Source: an uncultured Bacilli bacterium (GTDB lineage: Bacteria > Bacillota_I > Bacilli_A > RF39 > UBA660). From it: a stretch of DNA of 5,590 nt. Location of the stretch: positions 1 through 5,590 of the forward strand of contig CANRLQ010000063.1 in the NCBI GenBank assembly GCA_947631525.1. The letters run 5' to 3'. Both the position numbers and the translations under genes were made by a program. The notes beneath the pieces were generated by a model. It was not told the origin of the DNA and did no database searches. It was given only the letters and a program-made list of their open reading frames with translations. Of this stretch, positions 1 to 5,590 are shown piece after piece; the first letter of the stretch is position 1, and every line of letters begins with the position of its first letter.

Positions 1-1040
1 TTTTTGATGATCAAGTAAGAGGAACTTTATCATTACCAGAAAACGATCAAGATTATATTATAATGAAATCTAGTAATAAACTTCCAACTTATCATTTTGC
101 TCATTTTGTAGATGATTATTTAATGCATACAACTCATGTTGTAAGAGGAGAAGAATGGTTATCATCAGTTCCTTTCCATGTTGAATTATTTGCAGCTTTT
201 AATGCTAAGCCACCTAAATATATTCATACCCCTTTAATACTTAAAAAAGATGGTGAGAGTGTTAGAAAAATAAGTAAAAGAAAAGATCCAGAAGCATCTA
301 TGAGTTATTATAAAGAAAAAGGTTATCCAATTGAAGCAGTTATCGAATCATTAATGACAATTATCAATTCAAATTATGAACAGTGGCATGATGCTAATCC
401 TGATAAAACATATTTAGATTTTAGCTTCAGTCCTAAGAAAATGTCATCATCTGGTGGAGCTTTATATGATATAGAGAAATTAAATAATATCTCTAAAAAC
501 TTTATAAGTAAATTAAAAGCAACTGATTTGTATGATAGATTACTTAATTGGTCAAAGGAATATGATCAAGAATTATATCAATTAATAACAAAATATAAGG
601 ATTACACAATTAATATTTTAAATATTGAAAGAGAACAAAAAAAACCTAGAAAAGATTATGAAAATTATTCTAGTATAAAATCACAAATATGGTATATGTA
701 TGATGAATTATTTAATGATTTAGAATATGATTTTGTAAATGTAACCGATAAAGATGAAATAAAAAAAATAGTTACAACTTATATTGATAAATATTATGAT
801 GAAAACGATGATAAAGATAAATGGTTTGAAAAAATCAAAATGTTAACAGAAGAATTAGGATATTGTTCTGATATGAAAGAATATAGAAATAATCCAGATT
901 CTTATAAAGGTAGTGTAGCTGATGTAAGTACTGTTATTAGAGTTGTTGTAACAACTAGAAGTATGACACCTGATCTATATGAAATATTAAGACTTCTTGG
1001 TAAGGAAAGAATTAAAAGTCGTATAGATAAAATTAAATAG
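1..1040 (+). CDS. gltX: Glutamyl-tRNA synthetase, 5'-truncated by the window edge
   Basis: Class I aminoacyl-tRNA synthetase that charges tRNA-Glu with glutamate in the cytoplasm. The frame is open from base 3 (bases 1-2 finish an earlier codon) and gives 345 residues before TAG. The ATG at 63 is not the start: the 20 residues before it (FDDQVRGTLSLPENDQDYII) match the conserved GluRS stretch leading into KS..LPTYHFA, and no ribosome binding site precedes it. Visible landmarks are the THVVRGEEWLSS segment (bases 129-164) and KISKR (bases 267-281), a variant of the KMSKS ATP-binding loop, followed by the DPEASMSYY segment. The HIGH motif lies upstream of the window. The C-terminal 230 or so residues are Lys/Asp/Glu/Tyr-rich and fit the anticodon-binding domain. 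The family is usually about 480-560 aa, so roughly a third is missing. Whether it also charges tRNA-Gln (non-discriminating form) cannot be told here. A hairpin terminator follows directly. Confidence 0.93.
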   Translation, partial: FDDQVRGTLSLPENDQDYIIMKSSNKLPTYHFAHFVDDYLMHTTHVVRGEEWLSSVPFHVELFAAFNAKPPKYIHTPLILKKDGESVRKISKRKDPEASMSYYKEKGYPIEAVIESLMTIINSNYEQWHDANPDKTYLDFSFSPKKMSSSGGALYDIEKLNNISKNFISKLKATDLYDRLLNWSKEYDQELYQLITKYKDYTINILNIEREQKKPRKDYENYSSIKSQIWYMYDELFNDLEYDFVNVTDKDEIKKIVTTYIDKYYDENDDKDKWFEKIKMLTEELGYCSDMKEYRNNPDSYKGSVADVSTVIRVVVTTRSMTPDLYEILRLLGKERIKSRIDKIK

Positions 1041-1060
1041 AACATTTTGTTCTTTTTCTT
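1039..1060 (+). terminator. Short intrinsic terminator after gltX
   Basis: AGAACA (1039-1044), a 3-base TTT loop, then TGTTCT (1048-1053) forms a perfect 6-bp stem. It runs into a T-rich tail (TTTTTCTT from 1053). The stem begins inside the TAG stop codon of gltX. It is short and AT-rich, so read-through into the exporter operon is possible. Confidence 0.55.
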
Positions 1061-1072
1061 ATGTATTTACAT
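1061..1072. promoter_or_regulatory. Small palindrome in the exporter operon leader
   Basis: ATGTA-TT-TACAT is a perfect inverted repeat in the 74-base gap between gltX and the exporter operon. It overlaps the area where a promoter should lie; the best -10-like hexamer I see is TATATT at 1076-1081, and its -35 partner 17 bases upstream (TTTTTC, 1053-1058) is poor. It could be an operator for an unlinked regulator, but in sequence this AT-rich a 5-bp arm can arise by chance. Confidence 0.2.
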
Positions 1073-1102
1073 AAATATATTTAGGAAAAGGAATTATTAA
1101 AG

Positions 1103-1110
1103 AAGGAGGA
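1103..1110 (+). promoter_or_regulatory. Strong ribosome binding site of first exporter gene
   Basis: AAGGAGGA lies 4 bases before the ATG at 1115 and fixes that start. An overlapping ATG at 1110-1112 is in another frame and inside the binding site itself, so it is not used. Confidence 0.85.
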
Positions 1111-1114
1111 TGTT

Positions 1115-2872
1115 ATGATAAAATTATTTAAAAATTTTACTAAGAAAGATTGGTTTTTAATATTTTTAATTTTTATTTTAATTTTTTCTCAAGTTTGGTT
1201 AGAATTAAAAATGCCTGATTATATGTCTCAAATAACTATACTTGTTCAAACTGAAGGAAGTAAAATGAGTGATATTTTAGTCAATGGTGGATATATGTTA
1301 TTATGTGCCTTTGGTAGCTTAGTTTCATCATTTATTGTTGGTTATTTTATCTCATATATTTCTTCTACTTTTTCACTTAAAGTTAGAAAAAAATTATTCG
1401 ATAAAGTAGAAAATTTATCAATGTATGAAGTAAAACAATTTTCAACCAATAGTTTAATTACAAGAACAACAAATGATATTACACAAATTGAAATGTTGAT
1501 AGGTATGGGACTTCAATTATTGATAAAAGCACCTATAACAGCTATTTGGGCTGTTACAAAAATATTAAATAAAAGTTGGCAATGGAGTGCTATTACGGCT
1601 ATAGCTGTTTTAATACTATTATTTGTAATAGGTCTTTTGACTGTAATAGTTATGCCAAAGTTTAAAATTGTTCAAAAATTAATTGATAAATTAAATGGTG
1701 TAACAAGAGAAAATTTAACTGGTATAAGAGTTGTTAGAGCTTTTAATGCTGAAAAATATCAAGAGGATAAATTTGAAGAAGTTAATAAAAAATTAACAAA
1801 TCAACAATTATTTAATCAAAAAACATTTGCTATTATGTCACCAGTTATGTATTTAGTAATGTATTTTTTAACACTATCAATTTATTTTATAGGTTCATCT
1901 TTAATAAAAGATGCTTTAATGGCTGATAAATTAACATTATTTGGTGATATGGTTGTTTTCTCATGTTATGCAATGCAAGTTATAATGTCATTTTTAATGT
2001 TGGCTATGATATTCATGATATTACCAAGAGCTCAAGTTTCAGCTAAACGTATTAATGAAGTATTAGATATGCCAATAAGTATAGAAGATGGAATGATAGA
2101 TATTGATGTTAATGAAATAGGAACAGTTGAATTTAAAAACGTTTCATTTAAGTATCCTGATGCTGAAGAATATCTGATAAAAAATATTTCCTTTAAAGTT
2201 AACAAGGGTGAAACTTGTGCCTTTATAGGATCAACAGGTAGTGGTAAATCTACTCTTATAAATTTAGTTCCAAGATTTTATGATGTAACTGAAGGAGAAG
2301 TATTAGTTGATGGTGTAAATGTTAAAGATTATAAACAAGAATTTTTACACAATAAAATAGGGTACATTCCTCAAAAAGCGGTTATGTTTAGTGGAACAGT
2401 TCATTCAAATGTTGCTTATGGTGATAGTGGTAAAGAAAAGACAATAGAAAAAATAAAAAAGGCAATTGAAGTAGCACAAGGGGAAGATTTTGTTTTAAAA
2501 ATGGATAAGAAATATGAATCACATATAGCACAAGGTGGAACAAATATATCAGGTGGTCAAAAACAAAGACTTGCTATTGCTAGAGCTATTGCTAGAGATC
2601 CAGAAATATATATATTTGATGATTCATTTTCAGCTCTTGATTATAAAACTGATTCACTACTTAGACATGAATTAAAAAAATATACTAAAGATGCTACTAA
2701 TTTAATTGTTGCCCAAAGAATTGGAACAATTATGAATGCTGATAAAATTATTGTTTTAGATAATGGTGAATGTGTTGGTATGGGAACTCATGAAGAATTG
2801 TTAAAAAATTGTGAAGTTTATAAACAAATTGCTTTATCACAACTTTCAAAGGAGGAATTAGAAAATGCATGA
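1115..2872 (+). CDS. Heterodimeric ABC exporter, subunit with degenerate ATPase site
   Basis: Half-transporter of 585 aa: an N-terminal six-helix exporter membrane domain (hydrophobic segments near residues 13-30, 58-83, 131-150, 157-180, 237-262, 275-303) fused to an ATP-binding domain from about residue 335. Seen motifs: A-loop Tyr347, Walker A GSTGSGKST (372-380), Q-loop Gln420, signature ISGGQ (478-482), Walker B IYIFD (498-502), D-loop SALD (506-509). Two catalytic residues are replaced: Asp503 stands where Glu is normal, and Gln534 (IVAQRIGT) replaces the H-loop His. This is the pattern of the non-catalytic partner in BmrC/TM287-type pairs, and the length equals that of typical BmrC (YheI) proteins as I recall them. 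It should pair with the next gene's product, supplying the intact signature motif to the hydrolytic site. Drugs, lipids or peptides are known family substrates; the substrate here is unknown. The gene overlaps the next by 8 bases. Confidence 0.93.
   Translation: MIKLFKNFTKKDWFLIFLIFILIFSQVWLELKMPDYMSQITILVQTEGSKMSDILVNGGYMLLCAFGSLVSSFIVGYFISYISSTFSLKVRKKLFDKVENLSMYEVKQFSTNSLITRTTNDITQIEMLIGMGLQLLIKAPITAIWAVTKILNKSWQWSAITAIAVLILLFVIGLLTVIVMPKFKIVQKLIDKLNGVTRENLTGIRVVRAFNAEKYQEDKFEEVNKKLTNQQLFNQKTFAIMSPVMYLVMYFLTLSIYFIGSSLIKDALMADKLTLFGDMVVFSCYAMQVIMSFLMLAMIFMILPRAQVSAKRINEVLDMPISIEDGMIDIDVNEIGTVEFKNVSFKYPDAEEYLIKNISFKVNKGETCAFIGSTGSGKSTLINLVPRFYDVTEGEVLVDGVNVKDYKQEFLHNKIGYIPQKAVMFSGTVHSNVAYGDSGKEKTIEKIKKAIEVAQGEDFVLKMDKKYESHIAQGGTNISGGQKQRLAIARAIARDPEIYIFDDSFSALDYKTDSLLRHELKKYTKDATNLIVAQRIGTIMNADKIIVLDNGECVGMGTHEELLKNCEVYKQIALSQLSKEELENA
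2848..2855 (+). promoter_or_regulatory. Ribosome binding site of second exporter gene, inside first gene
   Basis: AAAGGAGG ends 9 bases before the ATG at 2865 and lies within the last codons of the upstream gene (encoding part of SKEEL). With the ATGCATGA start/stop overlap (2865-2872) it indicates translational coupling and near-equal production of the two subunits. It also supports 2865 as the true start. Confidence 0.85.
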
Positions 2873-5192
2873 AGGTAAAAGGGGTCCAAGAAGAGGACCA
2901 TCTTTAGAAAAAGCTAAAGATTTTAAAGGATCTATTTTACGTTTATTAGATGAACTACAATCTTTTAAAATATTGATTTTTATTTCTCTAATTCTAGCTG
3001 TTTTAGGTGCTGTTCTTTCTATTTTAGCTCCTAATAAATTATCTGATCTAACTGATGAAATATCAAATGGTTTAGTTATAAGAAGTTCTAATTTAGAAGC
3101 AATTTCTAATAAGATAACTTCAAATTTAAAAGAAGAAAACATTAATAAAAGCGTAGGAGAAATTTTAAATATTAATGTTAATGAAGAAACAATTATGGAA
3201 ATTATGTCTTCAAAAAATATTAAAAATAGTGATAAAGAATTATTCCAAAAAACCATTTTAAATGTTAATGATAGAAATAAAATGTTTAATAATTTATTAA
3301 AATTACCTGATAATATATTAACATTATTATTAAAAGATTCTACTTATAAAAATGTTAACATTAAATCTAGTGAAAAAATAGAATTTTTAAAAGCTATGAA
3401 CGATCTAAAAGAACAGAAAATAAATATCCCAAAAAGTATTAGTAAAGTTTTATTCGAAGAAATACAAATTAATAATAAAACTATTAATTCTGAAGACCAA
3501 GTAAAATTTTTAGTTATCATGAGTGATGTTAAAAAAGGAGAACAAGTAGAAGAATTATATAAAAGATTAGATAAAATGCCAAATAGTATTAAAAGCTTAG
3601 TAGAACCATATATGAATATGTCTAAAATAAAAAGTATATCTTTATTTTTAGTAATACTATATTTATGCAGTGCTTTATTTACATATATTGAATCAATATT
3701 AATGACAGATGTTTCCAATAAATTTGCTAAAAAATTGAGAAGTAAAATATCTATCAAAATAAATAAATTACCACTTAAATATTTTGATAGACATCAATCT
3801 GGTGATATCTTATCAAGGGTAACAAATGATGTTGATACAATTGCTCAAACAATGAATCATTCTTTAGCAACATTAGTAAGTGCATTAACACTATTTTTTG
3901 GTACATTAATTATGATGTTTGTGACAAATTGGGTTATGGCTTTAACAGCAATTTTATCAAGTTTATTAGGTTTTGTTTTCATGTTCACAATATTAGGTAA
4001 ATCACAAAAATATTTCTTGTCAAGACAAGTAGAGTTAGGAAATCTAAATGGACATATTGAAGAAATTTATTCAGGGCTTAATGTTGTAAAAGCATATAAT
4101 GGTAAAGCTGAATCTGATAAAAAATTTGATGAATTAAATAAAAAATTATATCATTCAAATCGAAAAAGCCAATTTTTATCTGGTTTAATGATGCCTATGA
4201 TGGGATTTATAGGAAATTTTGGTTATGTAGCAGTTTGTATTGTAGGGGCTTTACTTACAATGAATAATTATATTAGTTTTGGTGTTATAGTAGCTTTCAT
4301 ATCATATGTAAGGTTATTTACATCACCATTAAATCAAATTGCTCAATCAATGACTTCACTTCAATCAACAGCTGCAGCTAGTGAAAGAGTTTTTGAATTT
4401 GTTGATGAACAAGAAATGGATGATCAAAAATCTATTAAGAAAGTATTAAATAGAGAAGAAGTAAAAGGTAAAATTGAATTTGAAAATGTTACATTTAAAT
4501 ACGATGGTAATGATAAACCAACAATAAATAATTTTAGTGCTGTTGCTAAACCTGGGCAAAAAATAGCTATTGTAGGACCAACTGGTGCTGGGAAAACAAC
4601 TATGGTCAATTTACTTATGAAATTTTATGAAATTAATTCTGGTGACATAAAAATAGATGGAATATCAACTAAGGAGTTATCGAGAGAAAATATCCATAAT
4701 TTATTCACAATGGTTTTACAAGATACATGGTTATTTAATGGTACTGTAAAAGAAAATATAATTTATAATAGAAGTAATATAACTGATGAACAAATAAAAG
4801 AAGTATGTAAAATAGTTGGTTTAGATCATTTTATAAAAACTTTACCAAAAGGTTATAATTCTAATATTTCTGATAATGATAGTATTTCTGCAGGTCAAAG
4901 GCAATTGCTTACTATAGCAAGAGGTATGTTAGAAGAAGCACCATTTTTAATCTTAGATGAGGCAACATCTAATGTAGATACAAGAACAGAAGAATTAGTT
5001 CAAAAAGCTATGGATAAGCTAACAGAAGGGAAGACTTCATTTATAATTGCGCATCGATTATCGACTATTAAAAATGCTGATTTAATTTTGGTCATGAAAA
5101 ACGGAAATATAATAGAACAAGGTAACCATGAACAACTTATGAATAAAAAAGGTTTCTATGCTGATTTATATAATTCACAATTTGAAATATAA
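2865..5192 (+). CDS. Heterodimeric ABC exporter, catalytic subunit with large extracellular insert
   Basis: Half-transporter of 775 aa, partner of the preceding 585-aa subunit. It begins with a basic Gly/Pro/Arg tail (KRGPRRGPSLEKAKDFKGS), then TM1 (about 34-55), an insert of about 190 residues (60-252), TM2 (256-280), TM3-TM6 (about 334-490) and the ATP-binding domain from about 535. Motifs: A-loop Tyr546, Walker A GPTGAGKTT (571-579), Q-loop Gln619, Walker B FLILD (694-698) followed by catalytic Glu699, D-loop SNVD (702-705), H-loop His730. The signature is ISAGQ (674-678), not LSGGQ. So this subunit carries the working Walker B and switch His, while its altered signature would face the degenerate site of its partner, as in TM288/BmrD-type proteins. 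Ordinary exporter halves are about 580-620 aa; the excess is the insert. BmrD of Bacillus subtilis also has an extracellular domain there, though as I recall that protein is about 100 residues shorter. Likely a multidrug or peptide/lipid exporter; the substrate cannot be deduced. Confidence 0.93.
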   Translation: MHEGKRGPRRGPSLEKAKDFKGSILRLLDELQSFKILIFISLILAVLGAVLSILAPNKLSDLTDEISNGLVIRSSNLEAISNKITSNLKEENINKSVGEILNINVNEETIMEIMSSKNIKNSDKELFQKTILNVNDRNKMFNNLLKLPDNILTLLLKDSTYKNVNIKSSEKIEFLKAMNDLKEQKINIPKSISKVLFEEIQINNKTINSEDQVKFLVIMSDVKKGEQVEELYKRLDKMPNSIKSLVEPYMNMSKIKSISLFLVILYLCSALFTYIESILMTDVSNKFAKKLRSKISIKINKLPLKYFDRHQSGDILSRVTNDVDTIAQTMNHSLATLVSALTLFFGTLIMMFVTNWVMALTAILSSLLGFVFMFTILGKSQKYFLSRQVELGNLNGHIEEIYSGLNVVKAYNGKAESDKKFDELNKKLYHSNRKSQFLSGLMMPMMGFIGNFGYVAVCIVGALLTMNNYISFGVIVAFISYVRLFTSPLNQIAQSMTSLQSTAAASERVFEFVDEQEMDDQKSIKKVLNREEVKGKIEFENVTFKYDGNDKPTINNFSAVAKPGQKIAIVGPTGAGKTTMVNLLMKFYEINSGDIKIDGISTKELSRENIHNLFTMVLQDTWLFNGTVKENIIYNRSNITDEQIKEVCKIVGLDHFIKTLPKGYNSNISDNDSISAGQRQLLTIARGMLEEAPFLILDEATSNVDTRTEELVQKAMDKLTEGKTSFIIAHRLSTIKNADLILVMKNGNIIEQGNHEQLMNKKGFYADLYNSQFEI
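3042..3620 (+). other. Extracellular domain insert between TM1 and TM2 of the 775-aa subunit
   Basis: Residues 60-252 lie between the first two hydrophobic segments, a loop that is outside the membrane in exporters of this fold. The insert is hydrophilic, rich in Lys/Asn/Glu/Ile/Leu, without any Cys, and looks mostly helical. Three degenerate units (about 122-155, 169-196, 209-246) share S-[DE]-x(3,4)-F followed by P-x-[SN]-I-x-x-[LV]; the prolines are 148, 189 and 239. Units two and three also share F-L-x-x-M-x-D-[LV]-K. Its function is not known; it could gate substrate release or bind a ligand or partner outside the cell. Confidence 0.7.
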
Positions 5193-5195
5193 TCA

Positions 5196-5224
5196 TTGAA
5201 CAATAATTTAAATTGTGTTAGAAT
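5196..5224 (+). promoter_or_regulatory. Probable promoter of the tRNA-Glu gene
   Basis: TTGAAC (5196-5201), 17 bases, then TAGAAT (5219-5224), which differs from the consensus -10 at one position. A TG at 5216-5217 gives an extended -10 element (TGTTAGAAT). Transcription would start near 5231, about 20 bases before the mature tRNA and inside the left arm of the following hairpin. The spacing and location support separate transcription of the tRNA from the exporter operon. Confidence 0.6.
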
Positions 5225-5227
5225 AAA

Positions 5228-5248
5228 AGTGTCATATTAAATGACACT
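5228..5248. terminator. 8-bp hairpin between exporter operon and tRNA
   Basis: AGTGTCAT, loop ATTAA, ATGACACT: a perfect 8-bp stem. It may end exporter-operon transcripts, but on the + strand it is followed by CTATGG and not by a T-run. Read on the - strand it is followed by TTTTATTC, so it looks more like a terminator in that direction, although no - strand gene is visible downstream. It also overlaps the predicted start point of the tRNA promoter, so an operator role is an alternative. Confidence 0.45.
5234..5246 (+). repeat. 13-base direct repeat, left copy
   Basis: ATATTAAATGACA occurs here, overlapping the loop and right arm of the hairpin upstream of the tRNA. The identical sequence occurs again at 5332-5344, just beyond the tRNA 3' end. 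Confidence 0.7.
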
Positions 5249-5252
5249 CTAT

Positions 5253-5328
5253 GGTCTGCTGGTGAAAGGGTTAACACGTATGCCTCTCAAGCATATATGT
5301 ACGGGTTCAAATCCCGTGCAGACTACCA
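5253..5328 (+). tRNA. tRNA-Glu, anticodon CTC
   Basis: A 76-base cloverleaf with CCA encoded. Acceptor stem GGTCTGC/GCAGACT has seven pairs, with a G1-U72 wobble at the end, then A73 and CCA. The D arm is GTG/CAC with a GGG-containing loop. The anticodon stem is TATGC/GCATA around loop CTCTCAA, giving anticodon CTC (5286-5288), which reads the GAG Glu codon. The variable region is five bases (TATGT), and the T arm is ACGGG-TTCAAAT-CCCGT. The U11-A24 pair, a known GluRS identity element in Escherichia coli, is present. CTC reads only GAG by strict pairing, so a separate TTC tRNA-Glu is expected elsewhere in the genome. It has its own likely promoter just upstream. Confidence 0.95.
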
Positions 5329-5331
5329 AGT

Positions 5332-5344
5332 ATATTAAATGACA
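5332..5344 (+). repeat. 13-base direct repeat, right copy
   Basis: ATATTAAATGACA, identical to 5234-5246, begins three bases after the tRNA CCA end and runs into the left half of the palindrome at 5337-5352. Confidence 0.7.
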
Positions 5345-5352
5345 TGTCATTT
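5337..5352. terminator. Perfect 16-base palindrome after the tRNA
   Basis: AAATGACA/TGTCATTT is a perfect palindrome. As RNA it can fold into a 6-bp stem with a CATG loop, followed only by a single further T and then AAAA, so it would be a weak terminator for the tRNA transcript at best. As DNA it could be a dimeric-protein binding site, and it carries the same TGTCAT/ATGACA half-sites as the hairpin before the tRNA. Confidence 0.4.
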
Positions 5353-5368
5353 TAAAATAGAAGTAAAC

Positions 5369-5375
5369 AAGGAGG
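5369..5375 (+). promoter_or_regulatory. Ribosome binding site of the right-edge gene
   Basis: AAGGAGG sits 4 bases before the ATG at 5380, as strong as those of the exporter genes. It is the main reason to accept the short open frame that follows as a real gene. Confidence 0.8.
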
Positions 5376-5379
5376 AATT

Positions 5380-5590
5380 ATGGTAGAATTTGAAACTCAT
5401 TTGGGGAAAGAATATTTAGCGATACCTCATAGAATTCATAAAAAAATTTATAGATATTTAAAACAAAATAGAATAAAAAGAAAAGATAGAAAAATGTTAG
5501 AGCAAAAAATATTAGAATATGTAAAATGTTTAGCTGATGACTTTTGTAATTCTTTGGATAAATTAGTTGCTAAACTAAATATAGATTATC
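5380..5590 (+). CDS. Protein of unknown function, 3'-truncated by the window edge
   Basis: An open frame with a good ribosome binding site gives the first 70 residues of a protein and continues past the window. It starts MVEFETHLGKEYLAIPHRI and continues with a strongly basic stretch (residues 18-43, rich in Lys and Arg, e.g. RIKRKDRKM), then a more hydrophobic, probably helical part with two Cys (50 and 56) and the segment SLDKLVAKLNIDY. There is no signal peptide or membrane segment in the visible part, so a cytoplasmic and possibly nucleic-acid-contacting protein is plausible, but I do not recognise the family. Codon use is as AT-rich as in the neighbours. It follows the tRNA by 51 bases and may be transcribed with it if the palindrome between them does not terminate. 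Confidence 0.75.
   Translation, partial: MVEFETHLGKEYLAIPHRIHKKIYRYLKQNRIKRKDRKMLEQKILEYVKCLADDFCNSLDKLVAKLNIDY

Noticed and set aside
63..65. ATG as the start of a 325-aa protein
   Set aside because: The frame is open back to base 3, and the upstream residues match the conserved interior of GluRS; no ribosome binding site is present. The gene is truncated by the window edge.
1061..1084. Seven-codon leader peptide (MYLHKYI) before the exporter operon, as in BmrB-type attenuation
   Set aside because: There is no ribosome binding site before it and no attenuator hairpins between it and the exporter start. The leader is too short for a BmrB-like arrangement.
2858..3256. 132-codon open frame on the - strand
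   Set aside because: It lies antisense to the well-supported exporter subunit, has no family signature, and is a by-product of AT-rich coding sequence.
3344..3757. 137-codon hydrophobic open frame on the - strand
   Set aside because: It is antisense to the extracellular insert and TM2; its hydrophobicity mirrors Lys/Asn-rich codons on the + strand. No promoter or ribosome binding site is convincing.
4424..4609. 61-codon open frame on the - strand
   Set aside because: It is the complement of the linker and Walker A region of the ATP-binding domain and has no independent support.
1..5192. Mycoplasma-type genetic code (TGA = Trp)
   Set aside because: All 12 Trp codons in the three large genes are TGG and no gene has an internal in-frame TGA, which is not expected in such an AT-rich code-4 genome.
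5200..5216. ACAAT/ATTGT hairpin as terminator of the exporter operon
   Set aside because: Only five AT-rich pairs with a 7-base loop and no T-run; it coincides with the spacer of the tRNA promoter.
5234..5344. Integration (att) duplication at the tRNA
   Set aside because: Element attachment repeats normally include the tRNA 3' end and bracket an insert with an integrase. Here the 13-base repeats lie outside the tRNA and enclose only the tRNA gene.

Overview
The window is a very AT-rich piece of a bacterial chromosome with every supported gene on the + strand. Strong AGGAGG-type ribosome binding sites, AT-ending codons and the gene families point to a low-GC member of the Bacillota (Bacilli/Clostridia or an uncultured gut relative). 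All 12 Trp codons in the three large genes are TGG and no reading frame is broken by TGA, so the standard bacterial code (table 11) is used rather than the Mycoplasma code. The exact genus cannot be read from this window.

Layout: (1) Bases 1-1040 are the 3' part of a glutamyl-tRNA synthetase gene (gltX), whose 5' end lies off the left edge; the ATG at 63 is internal. A short hairpin with a T-run follows its stop. (2) Bases 1115-5192 are a two-gene operon with an 8-base overlap (2865-2872), encoding the two halves of a heterodimeric type IV ABC exporter of the BmrCD/LmrCD/TM287-288 kind. The first half (585 aa) has a degenerate ATPase apparatus: Asp instead of the catalytic Glu, and Gln instead of the H-loop His. 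The second half (775 aa) has an intact Walker B Glu and H-loop His but a modified signature, ISAGQ. Together they would form one catalytic and one non-catalytic ATP site. The second half also has an insert of about 190 residues between TM1 and TM2 that should sit outside the cell and appears to contain three degenerate repeats. (3) Bases 5193-5379 hold a good promoter, a strong hairpin, a tRNA-Glu with anticodon CTC, and a second perfect palindrome sharing a 13-base direct repeat with the first. (4) From 5380 a gene of unknown function runs off the right edge.

The two exporter halves clearly work together; substrate and regulation are not evident, and no MarR/GntR/TetR regulator or two-component system is present in the window. 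GluRS and a tRNA-Glu lie about 4.2 kb apart, with the exporter operon between them. I found no CRISPR array, transposase, integrase, or evidence of a wholly new multi-gene system. The least explained parts are the extracellular insert of the 775-aa subunit, the palindrome/repeat arrangement around the tRNA, and the truncated gene at the right edge.
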